Assembly: GCF_014873705.1 (NCBI RefSeq)
Contig: NZ_JADBDS010000001.1
Span: 2,098,203 to 2,162,202, forward strand
Length of the DNA stretch: 64,000 nt
Reading direction: 5' to 3'
From: Mycobacterium sp. OAS707
GTDB taxonomy: Bacteria > Actinomycetota > Actinomycetes > Mycobacteriales > Mycobacteriaceae
Shown here piece by piece: positions 32,094 through 39,865 of the stretch (positions are counted from its first letter, which is position 1; each line of letters starts with the position of its first letter). Both the position numbers and the translations under genes were made by a program. The notes below the pieces were generated by a model. It was not told the origin of the DNA. It searched no databases and saw nothing but the letters and a program-made list of their open reading frames with translations.

Positions 32094-34754
32094 GTGACCT
32101 CACCGATTGCGGTTGATCCGTCGGCTCTCGCGGCTACCGGAACGAGCGTCAGCAATGAGGGTGACGCGGTGGCCACCGCGACCCAGACGTTGTCGTCGGC
32201 GTTGTCAGGCGCCGGCGCGTTGTTCGGGCACGACTCGGCCGGGATCGTGTTCGGGCAGGGCTACACCCACTCCGGCCAGGCATTGCTCGATGCGGCAGAG
32301 TCCGCCGTAAATGCCTGCCGCCGAGTGGGTTTCGGTGTGCAGATGTCGGCCTCGAACTACGGCAAGGCGAACGCCGCATCCACAGTGGGCGGTGGCGAGT
32401 CGCCGGTGCCGGTCCCGACGGAACCGTCGTGCTTTGGTGGACTGACGATGCCGCCTCCCATGGGTGGCGGGGTCGCGGCTCCGCTCGGCTGGTCGTTGGT
32501 GGAGCAGTTCGTCGGTGAGGTCTGGCCCGACGGCAATCCCGCGCAGATGCATGCCGCCGCGGCAGCGTGGCGTGGGTTCGCAGCGGCCATCGGCGCGGCG
32601 GCGGGCCCGGTGTCGGCATCAGGAACGGCGTTGGGCGGCATGCAGATTCCCGAGTCGGGGAAGATGGTGGAGGCGGCCGGCAAGGTCGCGTCCGGCTTGA
32701 GCGATATCGCCGCGCAGGCGCAGGCATTGGCTTCAAATGTCGACGCGTTCGCAGACAACGTGCAGGCGACGCAGGACGCGGTGCGAGATCTGTTGCACCA
32801 ACTGAGCCCAGGCGGGGTGCTGGAAACCATCGGCGGCATCTTCACTGGTCACAATCCGATCGACAAGATCAAGCAGGTCGCCGGCGAGATCAAGACCGTG
32901 CTCAACAACATGAAGCGCCAGGCCGACGCGTCGAGTCAGCTCTTCAGTCAAGGCATCAATGCTCTTGATTCGGTGACGGATTCGCTTGAAAGCTGGGCGA
33001 AAAAGGAGTTCATCTCGGCGTTCGGGCAGGACGTCGGCAATGTGCTGTCGTCCGACTTCAACGCGTTGGTGGATCTCCCCGAGGGCGGGCTCAAGTTCGT
33101 TGCCCAGACTGCGCACGGCCTCGATCAACTTGACCCTTCACGTTTCGCCTACGACCCGCAAGGGGCGTTGGATACTTGGAAAGGGTTGGCGAATGCCGCT
33201 GAAACGCTGACCAATCCGGTGCATCTCGCGAGTGAGATCATGTCCGATCCACAAGGCAGCCTGAACACCGTCAAGGGCCTGGTGGATTGGGAAGACGTCG
33301 AAAAGGGTCATCCGTTCCGTGCTCTCGGCTACGACGCCGCCCAGGTCGGCAGCTTCTTCATCCCGGGCGCCGGAGAGGCCGCGCCCGCAGTCGATGGAGC
33401 CAGCGCGGCTACCCGGGCAGCAGCCGACTCTGCGGGAGCCGAGACGCGCGCGGCCGGCGCGGCCACGCGAGATGCCGGGGCGACGGCCGCTACCCGCGCG
33501 GCCGGGGCGACCGAAGGCATCACGACCAAGGCTGGGGAAATCAGCAGCAAGCTGGACAGCGTCAGTGTCCCCGAGGGTGCTACCCCCGGCACCGTCCCCG
33601 GCGGACGTGCGCCGGTCGAAGCCCCTGTGCCGCAAGAGACTCCGCGGGTCGAGCCCACGCCGCGGGCGCCGGATGTTCCGCACAGCGAGCCGTCTGTGAC
33701 TGCCGAACCGCACACTTCTGCTGAGCCGCAAGTGTCAACGCCGCCGCACAATGGCGCGCCAGCCGTGCCCGAAGCGCCACGGGCGCCCGAACCGGTGCCT
33801 CACTCTGCAGAGGTATCGAGCGTGCCAGCGGCGGCAGAGCCTCATGTGCCAGCCACAACGGCACCCAGCGCGCCGCATATGGAGCCGCCCGCTGCGCCAA
33901 GTGCTCCTGGGATTCCTTCTGCCAGCGAGGGATTCGGTTCAGCACAGCCTGCGACCGTACCGTCACAAGAACTTGCCTCTGTCGGCGCGGAAACCCGTGG
34001 CGCGGAAACGTCTGTCGCGGCAGGCGAACACGCGCCGCCAACCGTGGAGCATGGCTCGGGCTCTGGTGAGTCGGGATCCGGGCACGGCGGTTCTGGCGAC
34101 GGCCATGGTCCAGCGGGCGACGGTCGAGGCGATGGCCCTCCCCACGAACCGGGCGACCCGCCGACTCACTCAGACGAACAGGGGCATCACTCGGACTCGG
34201 ATCCGGGCGACCACTCTCACGCTGACTCTGACCACGGAACCTCGCCAGACGACAATGGGCTGAGCGAGGAGAAGCGTAACGAAATTCTTGCTATGGAGCA
34301 GGGCACTCGGCCCGATCCTTCGGAGTACTTGTCGCACGAATTCATAGAACGCCATCTTGAGAAGTTCGACGATGGCGCCACTCGGTTCATGACCCGAGAT
34401 AGCTTGGATACCTATGGGATTGGGCAGCGCGACGGTACTTCATTTGTGATGCCTACCGACGAAATAGATGCCCTAATGAATGCGACCCACGGCGAACCTC
34501 GTGCGATGGAGAAGGCACTCGGCCTACCCGAGGGATATTTCTCTGGCGACGATGTGGTCCGCGTCGACATACGAGACCCACGAAACTACGACCTACGCCT
34601 GCCGTCCGGCAACGAAGCCGGTGCTACCGGCCAATGGATCCCCGGTGGCTTCCTACCTCAAGGTACGTCGGAGGCTGTCATCGACGGCGCCCAAGTTCCG
34701 GTCGAAGATTACATTGTCACGGATATGTCGACGATGACGGAAGGATTGAAATGA
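32094..34754 (+). CDS. CpnT-like ESX polymorphic toxin with uncharacterised C-terminal toxin domain
   Basis: 886 residues, GTG start. Residues 120-300 contain the CpnT-like helical N-terminal domain (WSLVEQFVGEVWPDGNP, AAAAWRGFAAAIG). A long Ala/Pro linker (about 430-640) and a Gly/His/Asp-rich spacer (GSGSGESGSGHGGSGDGHG) follow. From about 730 a folded domain appears with MTRDSLDTYGIGQRDGTSF, VVRVDIRDPRNYDLRLPSGN and GQWIPGGFLPQGTSEAVIDG, a C-terminal module I recall from other bacterial polymorphic toxins without a firm family name. GC falls in this part. The immunity gene overlaps the stop (ATGA). Confidence 0.8.
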   Translation: MTSPIAVDPSALAATGTSVSNEGDAVATATQTLSSALSGAGALFGHDSAGIVFGQGYTHSGQALLDAAESAVNACRRVGFGVQMSASNYGKANAASTVGGGESPVPVPTEPSCFGGLTMPPPMGGGVAAPLGWSLVEQFVGEVWPDGNPAQMHAAAAAWRGFAAAIGAAAGPVSASGTALGGMQIPESGKMVEAAGKVASGLSDIAAQAQALASNVDAFADNVQATQDAVRDLLHQLSPGGVLETIGGIFTGHNPIDKIKQVAGEIKTVLNNMKRQADASSQLFSQGINALDSVTDSLESWAKKEFISAFGQDVGNVLSSDFNALVDLPEGGLKFVAQTAHGLDQLDPSRFAYDPQGALDTWKGLANAAETLTNPVHLASEIMSDPQGSLNTVKGLVDWEDVEKGHPFRALGYDAAQVGSFFIPGAGEAAPAVDGASAATRAAADSAGAETRAAGAATRDAGATAATRAAGATEGITTKAGEISSKLDSVSVPEGATPGTVPGGRAPVEAPVPQETPRVEPTPRAPDVPHSEPSVTAEPHTSAEPQVSTPPHNGAPAVPEAPRAPEPVPHSAEVSSVPAAAEPHVPATTAPSAPHMEPPAAPSAPGIPSASEGFGSAQPATVPSQELASVGAETRGAETSVAAGEHAPPTVEHGSGSGESGSGHGGSGDGHGPAGDGRGDGPPHEPGDPPTHSDEQGHHSDSDPGDHSHADSDHGTSPDDNGLSEEKRNEILAMEQGTRPDPSEYLSHEFIERHLEKFDDGATRFMTRDSLDTYGIGQRDGTSFVMPTDEIDALMNATHGEPRAMEKALGLPEGYFSGDDVVRVDIRDPRNYDLRLPSGNEAGATGQWIPGGFLPQGTSEAVIDGAQVPVEDYIVTDMSTMTEGLK

Positions 34755-35014
34755 GGTTCGAAAAGACGCAGTTCTCCAAAGAAGACAGGTATTGGCTCGG
34801 CACGGATAACGAAACTGACAGGCGTTTTATCGGAATTCCTGTAGCCAACGCGATGGTTGACTATATCGAGTATTACTACCTCAGCGAAGAGCAGTATCAA
34901 ACGTTCCTCACCGACAAAGCGGCCGCCTTCGAATTCGCTGAATCATGTCGCAGACATGAACGAGACGACCTGCTTATCCAACAGCCTGGAAGCGATCGCG
35001 GAATTCCCCGGTAA
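34751..35014 (+). CDS. Immunity protein 1 for the CpnT-like toxin
   Basis: 87 residues, start overlapping the toxin stop. Sequence pattern FSKEDRYWLGTDNE, VANAMVDYIEYYYLSEEQY and ESCRRHERDDLLIQQPGSDRG. It is paralogous to the gene at 36055-36318 along its whole length (roughly half of residues identical by eye). Immunity role follows from the overlap with the toxin. The family recurs in mycobacterial toxin loci from memory, but I know no name for it. The earlier in-frame ATG at 34634 lies inside the toxin and is rejected. Confidence 0.75.
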   Translation: MRFEKTQFSKEDRYWLGTDNETDRRFIGIPVANAMVDYIEYYYLSEEQYQTFLTDKAAAFEFAESCRRHERDDLLIQQPGSDRGIPR

Positions 35015-35169
35015 TATCACCAGATGGCCGAATCAGAGTGTGGTTCATTGGTTCTCGCGACGTAGCCCAGGAAAATCGGCTTGAAGGTGATCAGCATATG
35101 GGATGGACCGGCTTGGTCAAACCTGACGAGTTGACAGACATACGGATAGTGGAGACTCGACGTGCCTAA
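35005..35169 (+). pseudogene. Headless C-terminal remnant of another toxin
   Basis: Frame open from about 34957 to TAA at 35167-35169 without a start codon. The peptide PVISPDGRIRVWFIGSRDVA, then a GDQHMGWTGLVKPDELTDIR stretch and a short tail, looks like a real folded-domain end and not antisense noise. It begins exactly where immunity gene 1 stops and ends inside the start of the next gene (35162), the normal overlap of a toxin with its immunity gene. Interpreted as a displaced toxin C-terminal domain left after recombination. Confidence 0.55.
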
Positions 35170-35980
35170 GCGACTCGTGTTGCAAAAGCTGCTCACTGCA
35201 CCTATCGCCGCGGCCATCGTGGAATCCGGCTCTGACCAGGTCGGTGGTTACGTCGCAGCAGCCTCGGCAGCAGCCAGCCTGAGGACTCCGGCGGACCTGT
35301 TGGCGGCATACGGCGTCGATGGCACACCCGAATTCGTAGACGTGGTGCGCTTCGAGCAACCCTGGTTGGCAACACTGAGCATGCCGGACGGTCGAGAGCG
35401 GCCGTGGCAGACCTTCCCCAATGGATTTTTGCTCGGCGACTCGCTAGCACAGGTGTGGACGTTGGGCCGTACTCGATACTCGTATGGCGCTGAATACTGG
35501 CGAATCCGTGCCGACGGTGAGCAGAAGTGCCTGTCGCGTTATGAAGGGGCTGCCCGCGGGTGGATCGGCGCGCGACGGTGGCGTGCGCCCAGTCCGATGG
35601 TCGGCACCCTGGCCCGCTGGCAGGGTCGCGAGTTCTTCGCCGACGTTTTACCGGAAAGCGTTCTGTTGACGGCGATCACCGACGACGGGCCAGCAGGTTT
35701 TGAGCAGGTTCACCCGCGTGTTTGTTGTGCGACAGCACCGATGTCTGAGTGTGAGGTGTTCGAGCGGGTTTTCACGGCCGAGTTGGAAGGGGTGCCGGTG
35801 CGTCTGTTGCGCAGCATGGGACGGACCGCGGAAGTCCTCTTACTCTCCGACGAGCCCTCGGACGCCGGACGGATGGGCGCGGGTCTCGTCGAGCCTGGCG
35901 TCTATGAAGTCATTGTCGATGCGGGCCGCCTGACAAACGTACAGGGTGTGGAAAATCAGCTGGCACCACCGAAGGGATGA
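35162..35980 (+). CDS. Unrecognised protein, probable immunity protein of the displaced toxin
   Basis: 272 residues, GTG start overlapping the toxin remnant by 8 bp. N-terminal VLQKLLTAPIAAAIVESG, central WQTFPNGFLLGDSL, WRIRADGEQKCLSRYEG and C-terminal RLLRSMGRTAEVLLLSDEPSD. No signal peptide or membrane helix, no catalytic motif seen. Its position in the array argues for immunity; its size is large for that role and other functions are possible. Codon use is closer to the genome average than its neighbours'. Confidence 0.5.
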   Translation: MPKRLVLQKLLTAPIAAAIVESGSDQVGGYVAAASAAASLRTPADLLAAYGVDGTPEFVDVVRFEQPWLATLSMPDGRERPWQTFPNGFLLGDSLAQVWTLGRTRYSYGAEYWRIRADGEQKCLSRYEGAARGWIGARRWRAPSPMVGTLARWQGREFFADVLPESVLLTAITDDGPAGFEQVHPRVCCATAPMSECEVFERVFTAELEGVPVRLLRSMGRTAEVLLLSDEPSDAGRMGAGLVEPGVYEVIVDAGRLTNVQGVENQLAPPKG

Positions 35981-35981
35981 C

Positions 35982-36043
35982 GTCGTGGCTGAGGCCGTCG
36001 ACCATGACGAAGGGATACATCATCACGGACCTATCCGACTAGG
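35982..36043 (+). pseudogene. Second toxin-tail remnant before immunity gene 2
   Basis: The stretch reads GYIITDLSD before a TAG at 36041-36043, and, one frame away, AEAVDHD just before it. Together they match the last 25 residues of the 886-residue toxin (SEAVIDG ... DYIVTDMS) with one frameshift. The nucleotide sequence is also alike (acgtcg ... gaggccgtcgac ... tacatcatcacggac). It ends 11 bp before the paralogous immunity gene. Confidence 0.5.
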
Positions 36044-36054
36044 ACGGAGGGACC

Positions 36055-36318
36055 ATGGTTTACAACGACACTTTCTTCTCCAGGGAAGACAGATATTCGA
36101 TCGGCATCGAAGAAGACTCTGCCCAACCCTATGTGTCGATTCCTGTGAGTAACGGAATGTTCGACTACGAGGAGTATTACAAGATCACGTCAGATCAATA
36201 CCAGGCCTTTCTCAACGACCGTGACGCGGCAATCGAATTTGTCGAGTCGTGCCGCAGACACGAACGTGACGCCTTACTGATCGAGAAGCCTGGATCGAAC
36301 CGTGGGACTCCGGTGTGA
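36055..36318 (+). CDS. Immunity protein 2, paralogue of immunity protein 1
   Basis: 87 residues, same length as the 34751 product, with FSREDRYSIGIEED, VSNGMFDYEEYYKITSDQYQ and ESCRRHERDALLIEKPGSNRG. Good ribosome-binding site (cggaggg) before ATG. The preceding toxin tail is also a relative of the intact toxin's tail, so toxin and immunity have diverged as a pair. It may still protect against toxins of neighbouring strains. Its stop overlaps the next start (GTGTGA). Confidence 0.72.
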   Translation: MVYNDTFFSREDRYSIGIEEDSAQPYVSIPVSNGMFDYEEYYKITSDQYQAFLNDRDAAIEFVESCRRHERDALLIEKPGSNRGTPV

Positions 36319-36587
36319 AATTTTTCGGTGGCGCAAAGTCTCGATCGACTGTCAGGGAGGCCCGCGCCCTCGCAGCAGAAGCGATAGAGAGACTTGCGCA
36401 AGAACAGCAGTTGGGCGAACTTATGATCATCGATGATGCAGTCGTCGAGACTGCGTCCGCATGGTACTTCCCTTACGATTCAATAGCTTTCATCCTCCAT
36501 GGCGACATCGCTGCGGCACTGGCCGGCAACTTGCCAGCGAGAGTAGCGAAAGATGATGCGAGCGTGACTTTTGCCGTGCCGCAATAG
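36315..36587 (+). CDS. Imm35/YrhB-like small immunity protein
   Basis: 90 residues, GTG start overlapping the previous stop. The sequence GELMIIDDAVVETASAWYFPYDS followed by HGDIAAALAGNLPARV fits the Imm35 (YrhB) family pattern: a strand with IIDDA, a W-containing strand and an LAGN turn before a last strand. The family is found among immunity genes and bacterial defence loci. The N-terminal 30 residues are a charged helix. Last gene of the array; no matching toxin nearby. Confidence 0.65.
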   Translation: MKFFGGAKSRSTVREARALAAEAIERLAQEQQLGELMIIDDAVVETASAWYFPYDSIAFILHGDIAAALAGNLPARVAKDDASVTFAVPQ

Positions 36588-36611
36588 TCAATTACGAACC
36601 GCGCTCAAACG

Positions 36612-36926
36612 TCACCCGGCCGGCCACTGGATGTAGTGCATCAGATCAGCGCCCTGCGGACCGTAGACACCGCGATCGTCACCTTGTAGCACCCAGTTGT
36701 GTTGCTGGTCGGCACGTGCGGCCAACTCATTCATCTGGCGCGCCAAGATCGCGCGACGACGGGCATCAGCCCGCACGATTGCGCGGATCACGTAGAACAG
36801 GCCGACGAGTACCGCGGCACCGATGATCCACCAGATGAACTTGATGATCAGGCCGACGATGAACAGCACACCAATCGCACCGGCGAATCCGCCGCCACCC
36901 GCCGACGTATTTCGGCGTCTACTCAT
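36612..36926 (-). CDS. Small membrane protein
   Basis: 104 residues from ATG 36926. A short glycine-rich start (SAGGGGFAG) is followed by two joined membrane helices (about 12-50; GVLFIVGLIIKFIWWIIGAAV) and a basic cytoplasmic helix (RADARRRAILARQMNELAARADQQHNWV). The end, RGVYGPQGADLMHYIQ, is a pattern I recall from actinobacterial proteins of unknown function. Convergent with the immunity array (24 bp). Confidence 0.65.
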   Translation of the reverse strand: MSRRRNTSAGGGGFAGAIGVLFIVGLIIKFIWWIIGAAVLVGLFYVIRAIVRADARRRAILARQMNELAARADQQHNWVLQGDDRGVYGPQGADLMHYIQWPAG

Positions 36927-37003
36927 CGCCGCACCAACCTCCCCAGCGTTTGTCCCCGCTGTGCAGATTGTGCGCCTCGGGTCCGACAAATCCGTTCGCG
37001 TCG

Positions 37004-37654
37004 CTAGCGGCGGCGAAACACCTCCGCCGGCCGCCCGCGAGTTCCCGAAGTCGCGGTTCCTGTTGCGACGAGGTGCGGTTCCATCGTGCGCCGGAAGGTG
37101 TCGCGCTGCAGTTCGCGTCCGGCGACCGCCTCGTGTGCGAGTCGCAGTTCTCGCAGCGTGAACTCCTCGCCCAAGAGCCGATCGGGATCAGGTTTGTCGG
37201 CGTAGTTCGTGCGGATGTGCTCGACAGCGAGCTTGATGATGTCGGCATGGTCATACGGCAGGCGGCCAGGAGAGTGAACCGGAACCAGCCTGGTGGCCTC
37301 GGGCAACCGCGAGGACAGCTGATCTGGCCGCACCACGTCGATATGCGCAACTGACAGCACCCATCCGCGATTGTCGCGACGCGGGTCGTCGAACACATGC
37401 AACTGCCGCGGACGCAGTCCGCGCACGTTCGCCTTTTCCCGCAGTGACCGATCCACGGCATCAGCCAGAGTCTCGCCTTCGTGCAGGAACGTCCCGGGCA
37501 GCGCCCACCCCGTGCCGCTGGGACGGCGCACTTCCAACACCACAAGTCCAAGTTGTGTGTCGAGAGTGAGCAGCGCCGTGTCCACGGCCACCGACGGCCG
37601 CGGATAGTCAGCCAGGGTGCGCCCGCTGCTGTCTCGATGATCGCGCTCGCTCAT
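37004..37654 (-). CDS. nrtR: NrtR-type Nudix-related transcriptional repressor of NAD metabolism
   Basis: 216 residues. The N-terminal Nudix fold (about 20-140) carries a degenerate Nudix box, GTFLHEGETLADAVDR, then SLREKANV, where the catalytic REXXEE is lost, as in NrtR regulators that sense ADP-ribose or NAD. The C-terminal winged helix has EEFTLRELRLAHEAVAGREL and DTFRRTM. It is divergent from the ADP-ribosylglycohydrolase-pnuC-nadR genes, the classic NrtR regulon content, which makes the assignment strong. Confidence 0.88.
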   Translation of the reverse strand: MSERDHRDSSGRTLADYPRPSVAVDTALLTLDTQLGLVVLEVRRPSGTGWALPGTFLHEGETLADAVDRSLREKANVRGLRPRQLHVFDDPRRDNRGWVLSVAHIDVVRPDQLSSRLPEATRLVPVHSPGRLPYDHADIIKLAVEHIRTNYADKPDPDRLLGEEFTLRELRLAHEAVAGRELQRDTFRRTMEPHLVATGTATSGTRGRPAEVFRRR

Positions 37655-37687
37655 GTCGGAGCCTCAGCGTACAGTGAAACGCAATTA

Positions 37688-37701
37688 GCGCAGAACTGCG
37701 C
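37688..37701. promoter_or_regulatory. Candidate NrtR operator
   Basis: Perfect palindrome GCGCAG-AA-CTGCGC, flanked by att and aaat, in the 68-71-bp divergent space between nrtR and the ADP-ribosylglycohydrolase gene. Located 22-25 bp before the downstream start, suitable for repression. Confidence 0.55.
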
Positions 37702-37725
37702 AAAATACTCTCGAGAGGAGCGGTG

Positions 37726-39171
37726 ATGACTTCATACCAGGATCGCGTCGAGGGTGTCCTTCTGGCGACCGCGGCCGGCGATGCACTCGGCGCGCCCTAC
37801 GAATTCGGACCACCGCGTGGTCCAGAACTCGAAGTGGCGATGGTCGGCGGCGGCCCGTGGGAGCGCGGCGAGTGGACGGATGACACCGCGATGACGATCG
37901 CTGTCGCGGAAGTCGCCGCGACGGGCGCCGACCTTCGCGAGATCTCCGCTCTGGACACCGTCGTCAAGCGATGGCGCGAATGGTCGCGCCACGCGAAAGA
38001 CGTTGGCATACAGACGCGGTCGGTACTCAACTCGGCATCCCGCGACGGCGCCATCACCGTCGCCAGTGCGCGTGCCGAGTCAAAAAGGCTGCATGAGCAG
38101 ACTGGCCGCACAGCCGGAAACGGATCGCTGATGCGCACGGCGCCGGTGGCACTCGCCTATCTCGACGACGAGCAGGCCATGGTGCAAGCTGCCCGCACTG
38201 TCAGTGAGCTCACCCACTTCGACCCCGACGCCGGCGACGCCTGCGTGTTGTGGTGCAGCGCCATAGGGCACGCCGTGCTCACCGGACAGCTGGATGTGCG
38301 AATCGGCTTGCGCCACATCGACACTGACCGTCGTAAGCTGTGGTCGCAGCGGCTCGACGCGGCCGAATCGGGGCGGCCATCGTCCTTCGCGAACAATGGC
38401 TGGGTGGTCGCCGCGTTACAGGCGGCATGGTCGGCGATTGCCACCACTCCCGTACCGGTGGACGACCCCGACTCTGAAGTGTTCCGTGCAGATCATCTTC
38501 GCCTCGCGCTCGACGCCGCCGTCCGGGCCGGAAACGACACCGATACGGTCGCTGCGATCGCAGGTGCGCTGCTCGGAGCCGCATATGGCGCATCGGCCGT
38601 ACCCCTTGACTGGCGAAGGCTGCTGCACGGCTGGCCAGGGATCACTGCCCACGGCCTGGTGTCACTCGCGACGGCGATCGAGCGCAAGGGAAAACCGAAT
38701 GAGTTTGACTTCTCTTATCCGGGGTCCCCAATCGACGTCTTTGCGCGCCACCCCTACGATGACGGCGTCCTCCTCGGCGGCATCGGTGTCCTACGAGACC
38801 GTCCGGCGAAATTCGACGCGGTGGTCTCGCTGTGCCGGGTTGCAGACGACGATGCGCGCACCGATATACCTCGTGTCGAGGTGCGCTTGATCGACCGTCC
38901 CGAACACGACGAGAACCCGAATCTCGACTTCGTGCTCCTCGACACCGTGCGTGCCATCGAGGAATTCCGGCGCGAAGGGCGGACCGTGCTGGTGCATTGC
39001 GTCGGGGCGTACAGCCGCACACCGACCGTTGCGGCGCTGTACGGTGCGCGCCTGCGCAACGTCGACACCGAGAAGGCACTGCACGACGTCACGGCCGTTC
39101 TCCCAGGCGCGCATCCCAACCGGGCGTTCCGAGAAGCGTTGCGGCGCTTGCGCACGGGTCACACCGGCTAG
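37726..39171 (+). CDS. ADP-ribosylglycohydrolase fused to a dual-specificity-phosphatase-like domain
   Basis: 481 residues from ATG 37726 (gagaggag upstream; GTG 37723 possible). Residues 1-320 are ADP-ribosylglycohydrolase: LATAAGDALGAPYEF, EWTDDTAMTIAVAE, GNGSLMRTAPVAL and NDTDTVAAIAGALLGA with the Mg2+-binding aspartates. Residues 330-481 form a phosphatase-like domain with P-loop VHCVGAYSRTPTVAAL (Cys near 424). The first part removes ADP-ribose from macromolecules or small molecules. The usual CX5R has serine-arginine in the expected place (CVGAYSR), so catalysis is possible. NAD-linked context: nrtR, pnuC and nadR. Confidence 0.85.
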   Translation: MTSYQDRVEGVLLATAAGDALGAPYEFGPPRGPELEVAMVGGGPWERGEWTDDTAMTIAVAEVAATGADLREISALDTVVKRWREWSRHAKDVGIQTRSVLNSASRDGAITVASARAESKRLHEQTGRTAGNGSLMRTAPVALAYLDDEQAMVQAARTVSELTHFDPDAGDACVLWCSAIGHAVLTGQLDVRIGLRHIDTDRRKLWSQRLDAAESGRPSSFANNGWVVAALQAAWSAIATTPVPVDDPDSEVFRADHLRLALDAAVRAGNDTDTVAAIAGALLGAAYGASAVPLDWRRLLHGWPGITAHGLVSLATAIERKGKPNEFDFSYPGSPIDVFARHPYDDGVLLGGIGVLRDRPAKFDAVVSLCRVADDDARTDIPRVEVRLIDRPEHDENPNLDFVLLDTVRAIEEFRREGRTVLVHCVGAYSRTPTVAALYGARLRNVDTEKALHDVTAVLPGAHPNRAFREALRRLRTGHTG

Positions 39172-39202
39172 GGTCACGACGAGCGGATCGGAAAGGATTG
39201 TC

Positions 39203-39865
39203 GTGGACATACTGACCACGCTGGTTGCGCCGTTCACCCACGTGATCTTCGTGCTCGGCAACGACGAAGTCAGCTGGGCTGAACTACTGGGCTTCGTCAC
39301 GGGCGGCGCGTGCGTCTTCCTAACCGTGCGGGCATCGGTCGCGAACTTTCCGGTCGGGATCGCAAACTCCACCTTCTTCCTGCTTCTCTTTCTGTCGACG
39401 CGGCTGTGGGCCGACGCCGGACTGCAGGTCCTGTACATCGCACTGGGGTTCGCGGGTTGGTGGCAGTGGCTTTACGGCGGCGCCCAGCATCGCCGATTGG
39501 AGGTACGCAGCGCCGGGGTAGGGACGGTCATCGGATGCGTCGTGTTTGTCGGCGCGGCGACGATGGTTCTGTATCCGCTGCTGCACAGCATCAACGACAG
39601 CGCGCCGTTCTTGGATGCATTGACCACCGCCCTGTCGCTGGCAGCGCAATGGTTGTTGAACGGCAAGCGAATTCAGAATTGGTACTTCTGGATTGCCGCC
39701 GACATCATCTACGTACCGCTGTACGCCAGCAAGGGGTTGATGTTGACCGCAGCGGTCTATGTCCTGTTCCTTGCGCTGTGTATCGCCGGTCTACGTGCTT
39801 GGCGCAGGCAATCTGACACCGCAGCGGTCGACGTCGCCGAGCAGAAGAGTGCCTCGAGCATATGA
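39203..39865 (+). CDS. pnuC: PnuC-type nicotinamide riboside transporter
   Basis: 220 residues from GTG 39203 (ggaaagg upstream). Seven membrane helices; motifs NFPVGIANSTFFLLLF, YIALGFAGWWQWLYGG and the C-terminal WLLNGKRIQNWYFWIAADI are standard for PnuC. It imports nicotinamide riboside by facilitated diffusion, trapped by phosphorylation through NadR, which overlaps it by 4 bp (ATGA). Longer in-frame reading to 38951 lies inside the previous gene and is rejected. Confidence 0.9.
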   Translation: MDILTTLVAPFTHVIFVLGNDEVSWAELLGFVTGGACVFLTVRASVANFPVGIANSTFFLLLFLSTRLWADAGLQVLYIALGFAGWWQWLYGGAQHRRLEVRSAGVGTVIGCVVFVGAATMVLYPLLHSINDSAPFLDALTTALSLAAQWLLNGKRIQNWYFWIAADIIYVPLYASKGLMLTAAVYVLFLALCIAGLRAWRRQSDTAAVDVAEQKSASSI

